Assembly (NCBI GenBank): GCA_012845835.1
Contig: JABAKD010000005.1
Coordinates: 5,413,155 to 5,477,154, forward strand
DNA length: 64,000 nucleotides
DNA from: Undaria pinnatifida
Taxonomy: Eukaryota; Sar; Phaeophyceae; Laminariales; Alariaceae
Direction: 5' to 3'
How positions within the stretch are numbered: position 1 is the first letter of the stretch; every line of letters begins with the position of its first letter. The translations under genes were made by a program, and so were the position numbers. The notes beneath the pieces are model-generated. The model made no database searches and was not told where the DNA came from. It saw only the letters and a program-made list of their open reading frames with translations. This document shows positions 1 through 11,053 of the stretch, piece after piece.

Positions 1-464
1 TAGCAATGTATCGTCTGCTGCGCGGTTTTGGCGTGGGAAAAATATTGCCGGATAATGTGCCGTGATTGGTTCCATCATGAAAACCTTGGCAGCGGGGTTG
101 CCAAACGCGCGGATATCCTACTGTAACACGAAGAAACCCCACGACGACATGGGAGGAAACTACACTACGTACGTGTCGTAAGAAATATACCAGATATGCT
201 CTGTAGGAAATGGGCGGAAACGAGAATGATCAACGCGCTGGGAGACTAAGTGGACGTCGAGGGGAAAGGAAAGCTGAAGATGGACCAGAGATTGCGTTAC
301 ACTCGCAAAACACATCCTCTACACGATGTCTACGACGTAGTGTATGTGCATGCTCGCATTCGTCGTCAATTTTGTCACTTAGAACGTTCTCGAGATTTGT
401 GGCCGATCCAGTACGTGGCAAACACTAAGGCGTGTACAACGTTCACAGCCCCGCCCCGCCCCTC

Positions 465-497
<33 letters not shown>
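465..497 (+). repeat. TCG trinucleotide microsatellite (left copy)
   Basis: About eleven uninterrupted TCG units. The right-hand duplicate at 18814-18837 has a shorter, partly interrupted run, so the locus has changed in length since the duplication. Long overlapping frames here are by-products of the repeat. Confidence 0.9.
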
Positions 498-892
498 CGG
501 TGTTGTCGGAAATACCACCCTGCAGGGAAAAACTCTTATTGATCGCCCCGGCCACGGAGATTCTTCCATTCAAGGTGAATTCAACTCTAAAAGAGTTGTC
601 GGAATGGAGGTTTGGCTTACCGGTACAAAGCCGTCTGTGTAGGGACTTGCGTATACTTCGAAGTACTGCACTCGTTATTGTTTTTTCCACCAGTTTGACT
701 CGTCCTCACGTCACCCCTGCTTCTCGAACCTCGTCTTTTCGTTTTGATGGTACCGCGCTGAGCTTTGAATTAAGCTACCCCTCCCAACCCCCCTCCAACG
801 AGCGCTTTCGTACAGACAGGCGGTGGTTCCTCGCAATAGAAAAACGTGTCGTTCGTGTGTTTGGTTTTCGTTCCTGTCATGTCTATATTCAG

Positions 893-3454
893 ACGACGAC
901 TCGTTGTTCACGGAGATGTGCCGGCTGGAAGCCAAGGAGGCCCCTCCTTGGGAGTCAGGCGGTGACAACGTGTCGACGTGCTGGCTGACCAACATTACTG
1001 CCCTGCCCGAGGAGGGGGCCTCCCGCCCCATCGACGGTCAACACGTCGAGCGTTACGCCGGTGGCTCCGCGGCTGCCAGCAGCAGGAACGACCAGGTGAA
1101 CAGCAACGCCCCGTCCGGCTAATCGTGTTGCCTTGAAAACATAAACGGCCGAAACATTCGAGCCGTGGTTATGACTTGGCCCAGCGCAGCTTGGACAAAG
1201 TTGTTGAATCGTGCCTGACTCTAAACCCTAACCCTAACCCTTTGCTCCTAACCCCGACCGCCTGGGATAATTATCGGAATAATCTGGCTAGTGACGATTC
1301 CGTTGCGTTAAGATGTCAACCGTTTTGTCGGAGCTGGGCCTAGAAAGTTATGTACTAGAACACTGCACCGAAAACTTCGAGTACTAATCTGTACAGTATC
1401 GTATATCGCCCTTCTCGATCATTGTAGTATACTCGTAGTATAAGTGAATCGCAGTCGTTTCGATGGCGGGGGTTCGGTTGCTGGCTTGTCATTGGGTCTT
1501 GTGACAGTAAAAGTTTGATGCACATTCGTGCTGTCGTACATACGTTTTATCCGACCAAGAAAACGTTGCTCATGCTCACCCCCGGTTTATTGGCGGCCAT
1601 CCTTGGTAATCAAACGTATGATATAATGATATTTCTTCCGTGTCATTGTGTCTCTTTTTCTTTTTCTTTTTTTCTTTCTTCCGTTCCTTCGTATATTTTC
1701 TTCGTTTGCTTTCTTTGGGTTCCTTATTTTTCCCTTTTTTCGTTGTTTCCTTTTTTGTCTTCATTTCTTCTCTTTTCCTTTGTTCATTTACTTTATAACG
1801 TGTCGCCACACTCTTCATGTTTCCGTAGAGGATCGACGAACACGCGCTCATGTGTCCGTGTTTAGCTGAGACGTACGGTGCTTGGTATATACCGTACTCT
1901 CGCGTTCAAATCGGTATATCATTAGAAGTATACTGTAGTAGCTTACTCAAATTCCAGATGGAGGAGGCATGTGGTTGCTCATCCTCTTTGTACACGCGGA
2001 AGACGCGTTCCACCGTCGCGTGTTTCAACTTTGTCTGTTGCTTGGATGACAGCGATGTATGAACCATGCATGTTCCAAATCTTCAGCGCCGGCCGTGGAA
2101 GAAACGAATCCCGAGGTGACTAGAAAGTATTTTCCTCTGTCCAGCGGGCGCTGTCCGTGCCAGCAGCAGCCACGGAACAACTGCTAAGCGATCGTGACAA
2201 AGCAATCATCGACATGATACACGCTTCTTACGGTCCTTGCGACCTTGCTGCTTTTGCGCCTCCTATGTGTGTACTCCACAGGCTCTTGTCCCTCGCGCTG
2301 AGCCTGGCCCCCTGGTGGTTTGGTTCTCGCCTACAAACATGTGTGCCGCGACCACGCCTGTCCCTCGCGCCGAGCCCGGGGCCATGGTGCTATGGACCCC
2401 CTCTGCCGAGGCATCTTTTCCGTCGTACGATAAGATTGTGGCAGCTCGTTGGTGCTGCTACAGGATGATCAGCGTTCCGACACTAGAGAGCCATGCAGGA
2501 CAAAGGTGAGCGGTGTTGCGAAATGCGTGCTGGGCCCTAAACGTCGTTGTTGTTCGTTTCCAAGGTTCTTCTCGATACGCTTTGTCTCAAGGTTTGATCG
2601 CCCGCCTACTCCAGCTGGTAGCCAGGAAGATCGAAACGTAACAGAGTACCATATGTATATATGATACTACAGAGTATAGTTTAATGAGTAAAGGCGACCT
2701 TTTGCATTTCTCCTTACAGCTTTCGTCGGTGGCGTTGGATATTGCAAGACAAACACCGCTACTCGGAGTCATGGTGCCACTGTTTCGTTTTGTGGACTGC
2801 CAACAAAGCCGCCGTTTTTACAGGCACCTAATGTCATTTCACCCGTCTGAACCCCCGCACCTCATGTGCTCTTCATATGCTCGGGCAGCAATCCGGCTGG
2901 AATTTTATTGACATGCTCCCCATTACAGTGTTGACATCAAAGGCCCACGTGTGGCATGGTATGATATGTATCATGCGAGCTACCATAAGAGCACCTCAAG
3001 CCATTTGGCAAACCTGGATAGGCAAAATATTGTTGGGCACGAAGGTCAAGGTTCCCTCTTGACTGTAGCATGGCTCATAGCTAATCATCTCCCACGCTAG
3101 CACTTCGAAGAACTTCCGTAGTATGATACGTGCAGTATTTACTGTACCTGGTTTGTAAGCCGCCCCGCATGTTGCGTTTTGCCCCTGGTAACGTACTGCA
3201 GGCACCTTTTTGACGTCATTCTGGTGACGCGGCACGCCCGCCGGATGTTCAGCGCGTTCGCCTCTTCCCCCACGCTAGAGGCCACCGGCGAATCAACGCC
3301 AAGCGTGAGCGGCGACACGTCGGTGAGCATTTTGGTGTTCCAGCAGCTCGCTCTAGCAAAAGCAGTTGGACTTACTTTATGTTTTGTGCAGGTTTCGTTC
3401 TTGGGTCTCCATTGTTTTTTTTCCCCATTGTGTTTTATGAGTGATCGCAGTTGA
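893..3454 (+). CDS. Gene A, left copy: 3' part of an unidentified split gene (tentative exons)
   Basis: Function unknown. Proposed exons are 893-1095, 2282-2505, 3202-3322 and 3392-3454. The first acceptor follows a TATATTCAG. The donor after 1095 is CAG/GTGAAC, after 2505 AAAG/GTGAGC, after 3322 TCG/GTGAGC. The reading phases fit at every join: phase 0 after 1095, two bases carried over after 2505, phase 0 after 3322. Stop is at 3452-3454. The first exon encodes an acidic, Ser/Gly-rich stretch. The second holds two VPRAEPG units and a WCCYR motif. Earlier exons lie upstream of 893 or outside the window and could not be fixed. The first exon is identical in both copies, and the only difference in the second is synonymous. 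An alternative is a terminal exon running on to the stop at 1120-1122, with later pieces belonging elsewhere. RNA evidence would be needed for a firm model. Confidence 0.35.
1223..1240 (+). repeat. Interstitial telomere-like repeat (CCCTAA), left copy
   Basis: Three consecutive CCCTAA units, the complement of TTAGGG. The same short run is present at 19563-19580 in the right copy, so it predates the duplication. Confidence 0.85.
1648..1775 (+). repeat. Pyrimidine (T/C) tract, left copy
   Basis: About 130 bases almost entirely of T and C, mainly TTTC, TTTTTC and TTCC units, lying in the proposed 1.2-kb intron of gene A. It is duplicated at 19988-20115 with very few changes. Long Phe/Leu- or Lys/Glu-rich frames across it are artefacts of composition. 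Confidence 0.85.
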
Positions 3455-4551
3455 AGCTAATGCTGCAGTTTGTCGGATGGAGAACATAGCAAGAGAAGCA
3501 CACACTACACGCGCGAGTGCTGCGCTGGCACGCTGGTTAAGCGTCGGACTGACACATTTTTAGGTGCCGTGTTCGTGGTTCAGGTACCACTACGGTATGT
3601 GTGTACACCCCTCAGTTCCGCGGCTGTCAGATGCTGCCCCCCTCAACGCGGGTGATATATTCTCTGTGCGCGAGATTATTGGTCTACTGGGTCACCTATT
3701 TTTTTCGTCGTCCTGTTAACCCTGGTGGCGCTCGTAGCACTTAGGGAAGTCACCGATTTATATCCGTCATGGGACCATATCATATACACCCCGTAGCAGC
3801 CGCGGTCGAAGTCTCACGCACAGCTACAGCTGCGGTGTTCTATTTTCATTTTTCAACTAATATTCGACCGATATTCCAATATTCCCGAAGGTTGCAGTTC
3901 TTTGAAGACAAACCATATTCCACGGCAAATCTGGGCATCTTTTGGTGTTGTATTAAGTTTTTTTTGTTTTTTTTTGTCATGTATAGACTACTCACTTCTT
4001 GGGAACAAGAGGAAAACAGCGGATCTAAAATGTCATGTCGTTCTCTTTGGTTCTCTGTGGGCGAATCAACCGTATGGCTTGTTGTGTACAAGGGCAACTT
4101 TCTGGTGGATACGACTAAACGATTTGTTCGTGTTCTCAAAATGATATAGACGTCGGCTAGTATATTCACAAATTTTCTCCAAAGTAGTTTTTTTTGGCCG
4201 ATTTGGGGGGCACGGAGAGTTTTGCATGAGTTCTTGGGGTGGCTTGTCCTAGGTTGTCATCGTTTTGTAAGTGTTGAACTCTGGATTTTGTCTTCGTCTC
4301 AGCATCAATCCTCTTGTCTCGGCGGTCATTTGTTGGTTCATCTAGCAACATGGCTATTCTCGTTGCTGTAGTTTTGACCGTAATACACACCATTGGAAAA
4401 ATTGTGCGGGATGGATCATATGTCGGCGCCAGTTATTGTCCCCGATTCGACCTCAGTGCCTTGCCCCGCCTTGTACCGCCTTCCGCGATGCCGAGTTTGG
4501 AAAGTGCGTCGTTGACCATGCCACGAGCCTTCGAAGCCGACGAACGCATTG
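3455..4551. other. Spacer between gene A and gene B, left copy
   Basis: No gene can be supported here. The stretch is AT-rich around 3840-4200 and carries T-runs at 3960-3980. It differs more between the two copies (right copy 21798-22885) than the genes on either side, including several small indels near 22190 and 22330. It may hold the promoter and 5' leader of gene B. An open frame starting at 4350 begins with a hydrophobic stretch but does not join in frame to gene B. Confidence 0.6.
3519..3590 (+). ncRNA. tRNA-like sequence, probably a pseudogene or SINE head
   Basis: The string TGGTTAAGCGTCGGACT resembles the D-arm/A-box start of a tRNA for Leu, Ser or Ile. About 40 bases later GTTCGTGGTTCAGGTACC resembles a decayed B-box. 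I cannot fold a convincing anticodon stem, so an active tRNA is unlikely. The same sequence is at about 21862-21933 in the right copy. Confidence 0.25.
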
Positions 4552-7500
4552 ATGGCAAATCTCTGTTGCCAACCAACCCTGCTCTCTGTCTGTCTCTCCC
4601 TCTTGGCCATCCCTACATCGTTCGGCGCAAAGGTGATTGCTGTGGAAACTGATTCCTGGTGGGAGCCGGGACTGTTTACCATCGAGGTCGCGAGGACACC
4701 TTGCACCGTGGAACACCGGCCTGGCCCCGGTGAAGAATCGACGCATCCCATCGGCCATACGTCGGTGAGCAAATTCCCCTGACTCCCTGTCTCGGTGCCA
4801 GGAGGTATATTATACCCATACCCACTATACACATTCCAGGGTGTTTCGCTTCGGTATTAGGCATCGGCGCAGGTCAAACTGTGTCCTATTTCGTCTCAAT
4901 AGCTCCTCCCCTGCGTCTTGTATCTCCTTCCCCGCTGCCGTGGTCAGTAATCACATGGTTGATTACTTCGTGAGCCTTGAAGCTCACTACCGTACCAATG
5001 GCCTTTTTTTCTCTCTCCCTCATGCTGACATCGCGCGTATTCTCTCCCTCTCTCTCTTGCCCATCCCCTCATCGCCTGACGGTAACCCAACTCAGCAGGA
5101 GACTCTACCACAAGGTCCGACGGTTGTGTGGTTGGAACCGGAATTGGCCGGCATAGACATTGCGAGAACACTGCAGCACGGAATCAGCCAATACGTACGT
5201 CGAATGCAAGTTTCTTTCGTGATGCCGGAGCCGGAGCCGACCGCTGCTGACGGCGCCGCCGGGTCCGATGTCCGCGATATTTACGATGGGGGGGCTACGG
5301 GCATGACCTCGACCACCACGGAGCACCCATTTTTGGGAGACCATGTCGTCAGGTCTACGAGTAAAGGCCACCGGGTAAAGGAAGCTTATCCCAGCAATGG
5401 CGTCCTCACGATGCCTGACATATCTGCCGTGGCTGACGCCCTCGGACCTTGGATGTTGGCCGCAGGAAGGGGGCTTACAACCTATGCGTGGATGTCTCGT
5501 TACTGGGCACCTACTCGTAAGGGGAAGACCGGTACGGCCGGGTGGACGGGTTGCTGGGTCCTCTTGTGTCTCTTCGGGACTTTGTCGCCGGTTCTGGATA
5601 GCCTCTTCGCGAAGGAGACATTGCTTCCCGTGTTCTTTCTGGGGTGGCTATTGGCGGCAAGCACATGGTTTACGCTACTCTTTCTGGTCAATCTGGCGGG
5701 GAGTGTGGTGCTGGCCCTTGTGAACCCGACTGTTGTGACGTGGAACATGGTGTGGGATGTCGGGTTATCTCTCGTGAGCTCGACCGTTGTGGCTGCCAGC
5801 GTCTTCATCCTGGCTGCCATTGCATCGATATGGATCGTGGTCGTCGATGAGCTCTGGCTCGAGCGGAAGCAGCAGGTACGTTGCACTCTCGAGCGACGTC
5901 AATTTGTGCCGCAGCCCTAGGTTACAGCGATAAAAACAAACGGTATCCGCAGCAGCGCTTGGATGGTTGATGCTGTTTGCGTGGTGTGATTCATTGGTCG
6001 GTCGCGCGAGGGGAGCGGTCATAGCATCAGTTCTCGTTGGGTACACCGGCATTGCAGCTACGGTGAGGGTTTCAAGCGTCAGGCGGCAGTGTTATGACGA
6101 TACGGTCCGTGCCGCAGCCTTGTCTGGGCGACGATAAAGTTGGCCTCTAGATTTGTCGACGTGGAGGATCGAGAGAAACGCATGCTTGAGCTACGCCACA
6201 GTAGGGGGTAGGACCACTTTGGGCCTAATTTGTTTCTGACTGGCCGGGGTTCTCAGCTGAGGAACGAACATCCAATTCCTTGTTTGCGACTCTGATTGTG
6301 TCGTGCAATTGGTTTCGTTACATACGTAGCCGAGGGGATTGATTGGTTATTCATTGGGTTACGCGCACAAGGCATCTCAAAGTCGTTTTTGTTGTGAGGT
6401 GTACAGCTCCTCATGTTAAGAACCTAACGACAAAACAGGTACCACCCGCTATCGTAGCGTGTGCCTCGCTTGACGGAGCATCGTGTCACCTACAACTTAA
6501 CAAACAGTTTTTTCGTCCCCAATCAAGTTCGCCCATTGTGCAACCGTCCAGCGTCATTTTTACCGAAATGGATTATCTTCATGGGGAGAGAAGAAAAGCT
6601 GCATGTCTAACCATGATCACTTTTCCGCCCCTCTCGTGAACCCTGGCTTGTGTGATTGTTCCTTTTTTCGTTATACAGATACCTTCGACGGTGACGCTCT
6701 CCCCTGCGGAGTCCACCCCTTCACCAGCACAGCCAGAGGCCTCGCTATCGTCATCATCGACCGCGGTTGAGTCAGTTCCCGTCCGCCACGCGGTCCCTGT
6801 CACCGAGACGAGGGCGGAGAGGAAAGCCCGCCGAAAGGCTTGGCTGATTGAGCGCCGGGTGCGTGGCGTCGGCGTCCATGAATCCGCCAAACGGGTCCGG
6901 ATGCCCCCTAAGGATGAACCCCTTAAGGATGGGGGGAAGGGGGGAGGGGGGGAGGGAGAAAGTATGGAGGGTAGGGGGAAAGTTTTCAAGGAAAGGAAGA
7001 AGGGCGGGAGGTGGAGAGAGGGAGGGAGAGCGGAAGGCATACATAATTGGAGGGAATGAGTAAGGGCAGGAAGAAGCGGAGGGATAGTATATATATCTAG
7101 GGAGGGGAGGGGAGGGGGGGGGAGGGGAGGGAGATACTACGGGAGGGAGAGAGGGAAGGAAGGAAGGAAGGAAGGAAGAAAGATGCCAGGTATGATATAT
7201 GGAGGAATGCATGAAGGGAGTAACTACTATAGGTGTAGCACGTTTCGGCCTAAACGTTTCTGCTGACCACCGGGGTCGTCAACTAATGACTACACTACCC
7301 AAACACATGGCAACCCCTTCTTCTGTGGTTTGTATAGATGTTGGTCGTATTGGCATGCCTAGTCAATGTGGGTGTTTGTACAACTTTCATCAAGGTCAGT
7401 TTACGGGGCGGGTGAAGCGCTGAGTTCATCGAGTGAGGAGCCTCAGACTAATTAGGTGTTGCCCAAGGCGTGGCTCGCGTCTGAAGGGTGGGAGAGGGGA

Positions 7501-7696
7501 AGGGAGGGAAGGGGGGGGTAGGCAGGAACAAGGGAGGGGGTTCGGGGGGGAGGGTTTAAGGAAGGGGAAGAGGGAGGTGATCGCACGGCTTGCGCGTTCT
7601 CTTTTCTCATGCCCCTCTCCCCAACAGGGCACTATACGCACCCGAGAGGATGCGGGCGGCAGAGGCCCTATGCCGTTCGTAGGTACCAGGCGATAG
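4552..7696 (+). CDS. Gene B, left copy: predicted secretory-pathway multipass membrane protein, four exons
   Basis: Exons 4552-4764, 5099-5875, 6679-6858 and 7628-7696 join in phase 0 throughout and give about 412 residues. Donors are TCG/GTGAGC, CAG/GTACGT and CGG/GTGCGT; acceptors are CTCAGCAG, TTATACAG and CCCAACAG. The start is the ATG at 4552, which opens a signal peptide: a hydrophobic LLSVCLSLLAIP core with a likely cut after SFGA. Residues 72-215 are soluble and partly acidic (a PEPEPT stretch). Residues 220-320 hold three or four hydrophobic spans. The tail, from residue 331, is Ser/Thr/Pro-rich and then basic (RAERKARRKAW), as expected of a cytosolic end. An AATAAA at 7765-7770, 69 bases past the stop, may be the poly(A) signal. 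No family is recognised, and a function is not proposed. The whole structure is kept in the second copy. Confidence 0.62.
6926..7185 (+). repeat. Purine tract with mirror symmetry in intron 3 of gene B, left copy
   Basis: About 260 bases almost wholly of G and A (GGGGA, GGAAGG and GAGGG units), with runs of seven to nine Gs. Around 7100-7130 the sequence is close to a mirror repeat of GGGGA units, a composition that can form triplex or G-quadruplex structures. It lies on the coding strand of the 769-base intron. The duplicate is at about 25261-25520. Confidence 0.8.
7480..7590 (+). repeat. Second purine tract in intron 3 of gene B, left copy
   Basis: A further G/A-rich stretch with a run of eight Gs, ending about 40 bases before the acceptor region of the last exon. 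The duplicate is at about 25815-25925 with one or two changes. Confidence 0.75.
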
Positions 7697-7770
7697 CTGT
7701 ATATTTAGTAGGATGATAAGGACAACCAAAGCACCGCAGTGGGCAAACGCTGCCTATATTGTGCAATAAA

Positions 7771-9675
7771 CAATGCATATATCTCGAAGTGTTAACCTTG
7801 GCCTTGTTTTCATTCTCGTTTTCTTGCCAAGTACCAGGTGCCAGGTAGTATACAACAGCAGTTGTCCTGCCCTGAACCGCACCTTGTAGTTCCAACAAAT
7901 GGCACGCACCGCAGCAGTACACGAGTATCACCTCGTACCCGGCACAATTTCGTAGCTGAACCACGCATGCAAGCCTCGCCCCTTCTTACGATAGATGCTA
8001 AGACCGCAACGCAACTTGAGTTGGAGTGGTTCAAGAAATGGTTCATACGAAACGCTGGTAAAACAATGATGTTCACCGTCGGTCTACAGAATTAAAGCAA
8101 TGGAATTTCTAAGATTTAGCATCACCGACCCTGAACCTGATGCCCAGCCCTTCACTCAACGACAAGCGCAATCTCTAGTCAAGCTGTGATACGTGTGTGG
8201 TAGAGCTTGGCTCAGACATATACGATTGTACTATCTGTGTCAGCATTACAACCAACCTCGTTAATAGAGACAACCTACTCGGAAGTTGGGTAGGATTGAG
8301 GCTAATGCAACCCATGTGGGACTCGAGAGGGGAAACCCGACAAATGGAATTCACGACTCCAGCATCAGCCACACGAACCAGCACGAGCCCTTATCATGCC
8401 ATATCCACTATGCTGCACGCTCACGCTATCGTAATGCGCTTGCTTCTCATTTGTGTTATCGCTGTACATGGGCCCTATGGCCCTATAGGGTACAAATGTA
8501 AAATTCAAAACAAGGGGTTTCATAACATGTTTGGTGGCATGTTCCGGTGGATGGAGGTTCATTTTATTTCCGCTGCGTCGCAGGTGCTGCACACACGCCA
8601 CAGCGGACCCAGCCGCTACCTGCCTGTCTGCCTGTGCCCCACGGCGTCATGGTGCGCTTAATCGAGGGGGAAACCGTTGGGGGCGCTGATGTCGCTAGCA
8701 TGAAAGGAAGTTTGCAAAACTGCGAAATGAACACCAGAGCAAACTTGTACTCGTACGGGTTCCTTGTTTCTTGCGAGACCCTTGGGGGGATCTGGACGCG
8801 TTGTTGGCTTTCCAAGCACTGAGAAGGACTACGAAGGGGGTTCAGCTCCGCGCTTGCCAAGAGTAAGGAGTGGCCCGGTCCGCTTCAGCTTGGCCGATAA
8901 TTCTGCGATCATCAATTTGACTCAGACATTTTCCGACACTGAAGTCCCGGGTAGGTTCGAGTAGAGGCCACTACTACCTTCTTCCCCCGTGCATGAGACC
9001 AAGCTGCGTCCCCTGGTGTAAATCCCGTGTTCCGTCCTGTGACTAACATGGCGGGAGGTATACAGCCATCTGCTACTGTTCTCAATGTAGAAAAAAAGCG
9101 AACACTAAAGAAAGCCAGGCTGCTAAATTCGTTTTGACAAAACGTCCGGTGGCCGCGGACCTCAAAACAGCAACAACGATACTACAGGAGCAGCGCAATT
9201 GTGTCAGGGGCACAGCAAGAGTCGCAGAGAAGGACGGGAATCGAATTTTGAATTTTGAAAGATGAGTTCTTAGCTGTGGAGGTGCCTCGCGAGGTTTATC
9301 GACGGTTTTGTTGAGAGCAGCAAGAATAAGCGATGTCAGTTTTTTCATGGTATGTGATTGCTGGCAGCAGGGATTTGAAGAGGTTGTTCCCTGATGGTCT
9401 GAGCAGGTGTTGGTTGAATCCCTTGGCGGATCTGGACTTGGCATCATACAGCACATACAGCACATACAGCACATACATGCAGACGGTGCGGAATCCACTC
9501 TGACACGACATATTTGTTGAGCTCGGGTATATGTGATAGGTGAACTGGCTGCGTTGTGTACCGGTCGCCATCTGCAAATAAATCACGAGTGGCGGTCGCT
9601 CCGTCTAGACGAAAAAAAATCATCTAAAAACGCTACACCGACGTGGCCAGACCTCGTGATCGTGCCAGCATTAGA
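7771..9675. other. Duplicated spacer downstream of gene B, left copy
   Basis: No gene is supported. It corresponds to 28567-30477 in the right copy and is among the most diverged parts of the duplication. It includes a small array of CAGCACATA-type units at about 9449-9480 (shorter on the right, about 30238-30260) and AT-rich stretches. Open frames up to 154 codons here (8197-8661) are not kept in the right copy, which argues against coding. Confidence 0.7.
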
Positions 9676-11053
9676 GTAAAATGCCCTATTAAGCACACCA
9701 TAAACCACCCCTGGCGCCATCCTCTGGTCTGCTGTCAATAAGTTGGTTTCATCATAAAACTTAGTATCAGACGATAGCTAAGATCGCCCTTTCGTCTTCC
9801 GAGAGGAAAAAAAAAGAGATATTTATATAGGAGTTAGAGGCTGTGCGGCATGTTACTCCTCGCCGGGAAAAACAGGTGAAAATGTGGGTGCTTGCCTAAT
9901 AGGCACACTTTTATGTATTTGCTGATTGCGCACGTTCTGGAGCGTTCCAGAAGCCCAAGCTTGGTATGCATATCATGGGCATCAGTGGCAACGATGTCAA
10001 AAAAAAAAATCACACCTGGACACATAACCGGGGATGTTAACGGCGTATCCCCGGTTTTTCGGGGCCGCAACTTTGGGGCCAATTTACCTGTTCTCGGCCA
10101 GTTTGCGTGCCCCCTGCACATGGAGCGACGAAGAACAAAAAAAAGGCATGCATGTGACCAGCTCATGACATTTGAAGACTACTGCAAACAAAAAAAACAT
10201 TTCGGAGCCAATTTGACGATTTCACAGTCGTTCAAACAGAGGCATGTTTTTGCTGATTTACCTGCCTCTACGGTAAGAACTAGCCCCGAAATGCCCCAAG
10301 CTATTCCCTACACGAGACGAGCCTATCCCAATCCCAAACCATGCCACTCAGTGAACACGTCCACCCTGTTGTCAAAGACAACAGAAACAAATGACAGTAC
10401 ACTCCGTAGTAGTGCTCTATAGTGTGTATCACCCAACAGGGGACAAAAGAACCCTATCCCCGGCTTTAGCGCCCAGCCCTGGTGTACCACGCTGCCATTC
10501 GAATGGGGGCGGTAGAACTCCCCCGCTTCATCCTCTACTCACCCGCAAACCTTCAATACTGCTGCTACCGCAAACACTCATGTAGTTTGGAGCTGTTTTG
10601 ACTCTTCTCTAGCGCCCTGCAAGGGAGGATAAATTCCCCCTAGCTACCCGTATCACATCGCCACGGCAGTAGTTCACTCCAGAAAACACCTATCCGGAGC
10701 TGTTACAATTCCGACGGATGCATTGTATCCCGTCTGCACCACTTGGAGACAACACAGAAAAAAAGAGAAGGAACGCATAGATCAGGGGACAACAATGAGG
10801 CATCCCCTTTTTCGAACCAAACCTCCTAAACCCCGGCCTGCTTCGCATGACTTCCATGTGCTTCGCGTACCAAACGCATTTTCGTCTCAAAACAAGCACA
10901 CGTCTCGGTGGCTGGGGCTACCGGTGCCAAGACAAAAAAAAATGTGCGGAAGAGCAAAACGTTTCGACTACACGTCAACAATCTGCCGGGGCGTTCGTTG
11001 CCTTCCCGCCCTTGACATGGCGGGCGTCATCTGACGTGCGGCAGGCCCCGCTC

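Noticed and set aside
2684..2911. Possible gene A exon after the TCCTTACAG at 2719
   Set aside because: The acceptor is good, but the two copies differ by an 8-base indel at about 2772 that changes the frame. Skipping it gives a phase-consistent join to 3202 in both copies.
4314..4652. Upstream open frame beginning with a hydrophobic start at 4350
   Set aside because: It overlaps gene B exon 1 in another frame and has no in-phase donor. The gene B start at 4552 gives a better signal peptide and clean splicing.
6579..7212. Minus-strand Pro/Ser/Leu-rich frames over gene B intron 3
   Set aside because: They are translations of the complement of the purine tract, identical in both copies because the DNA is.
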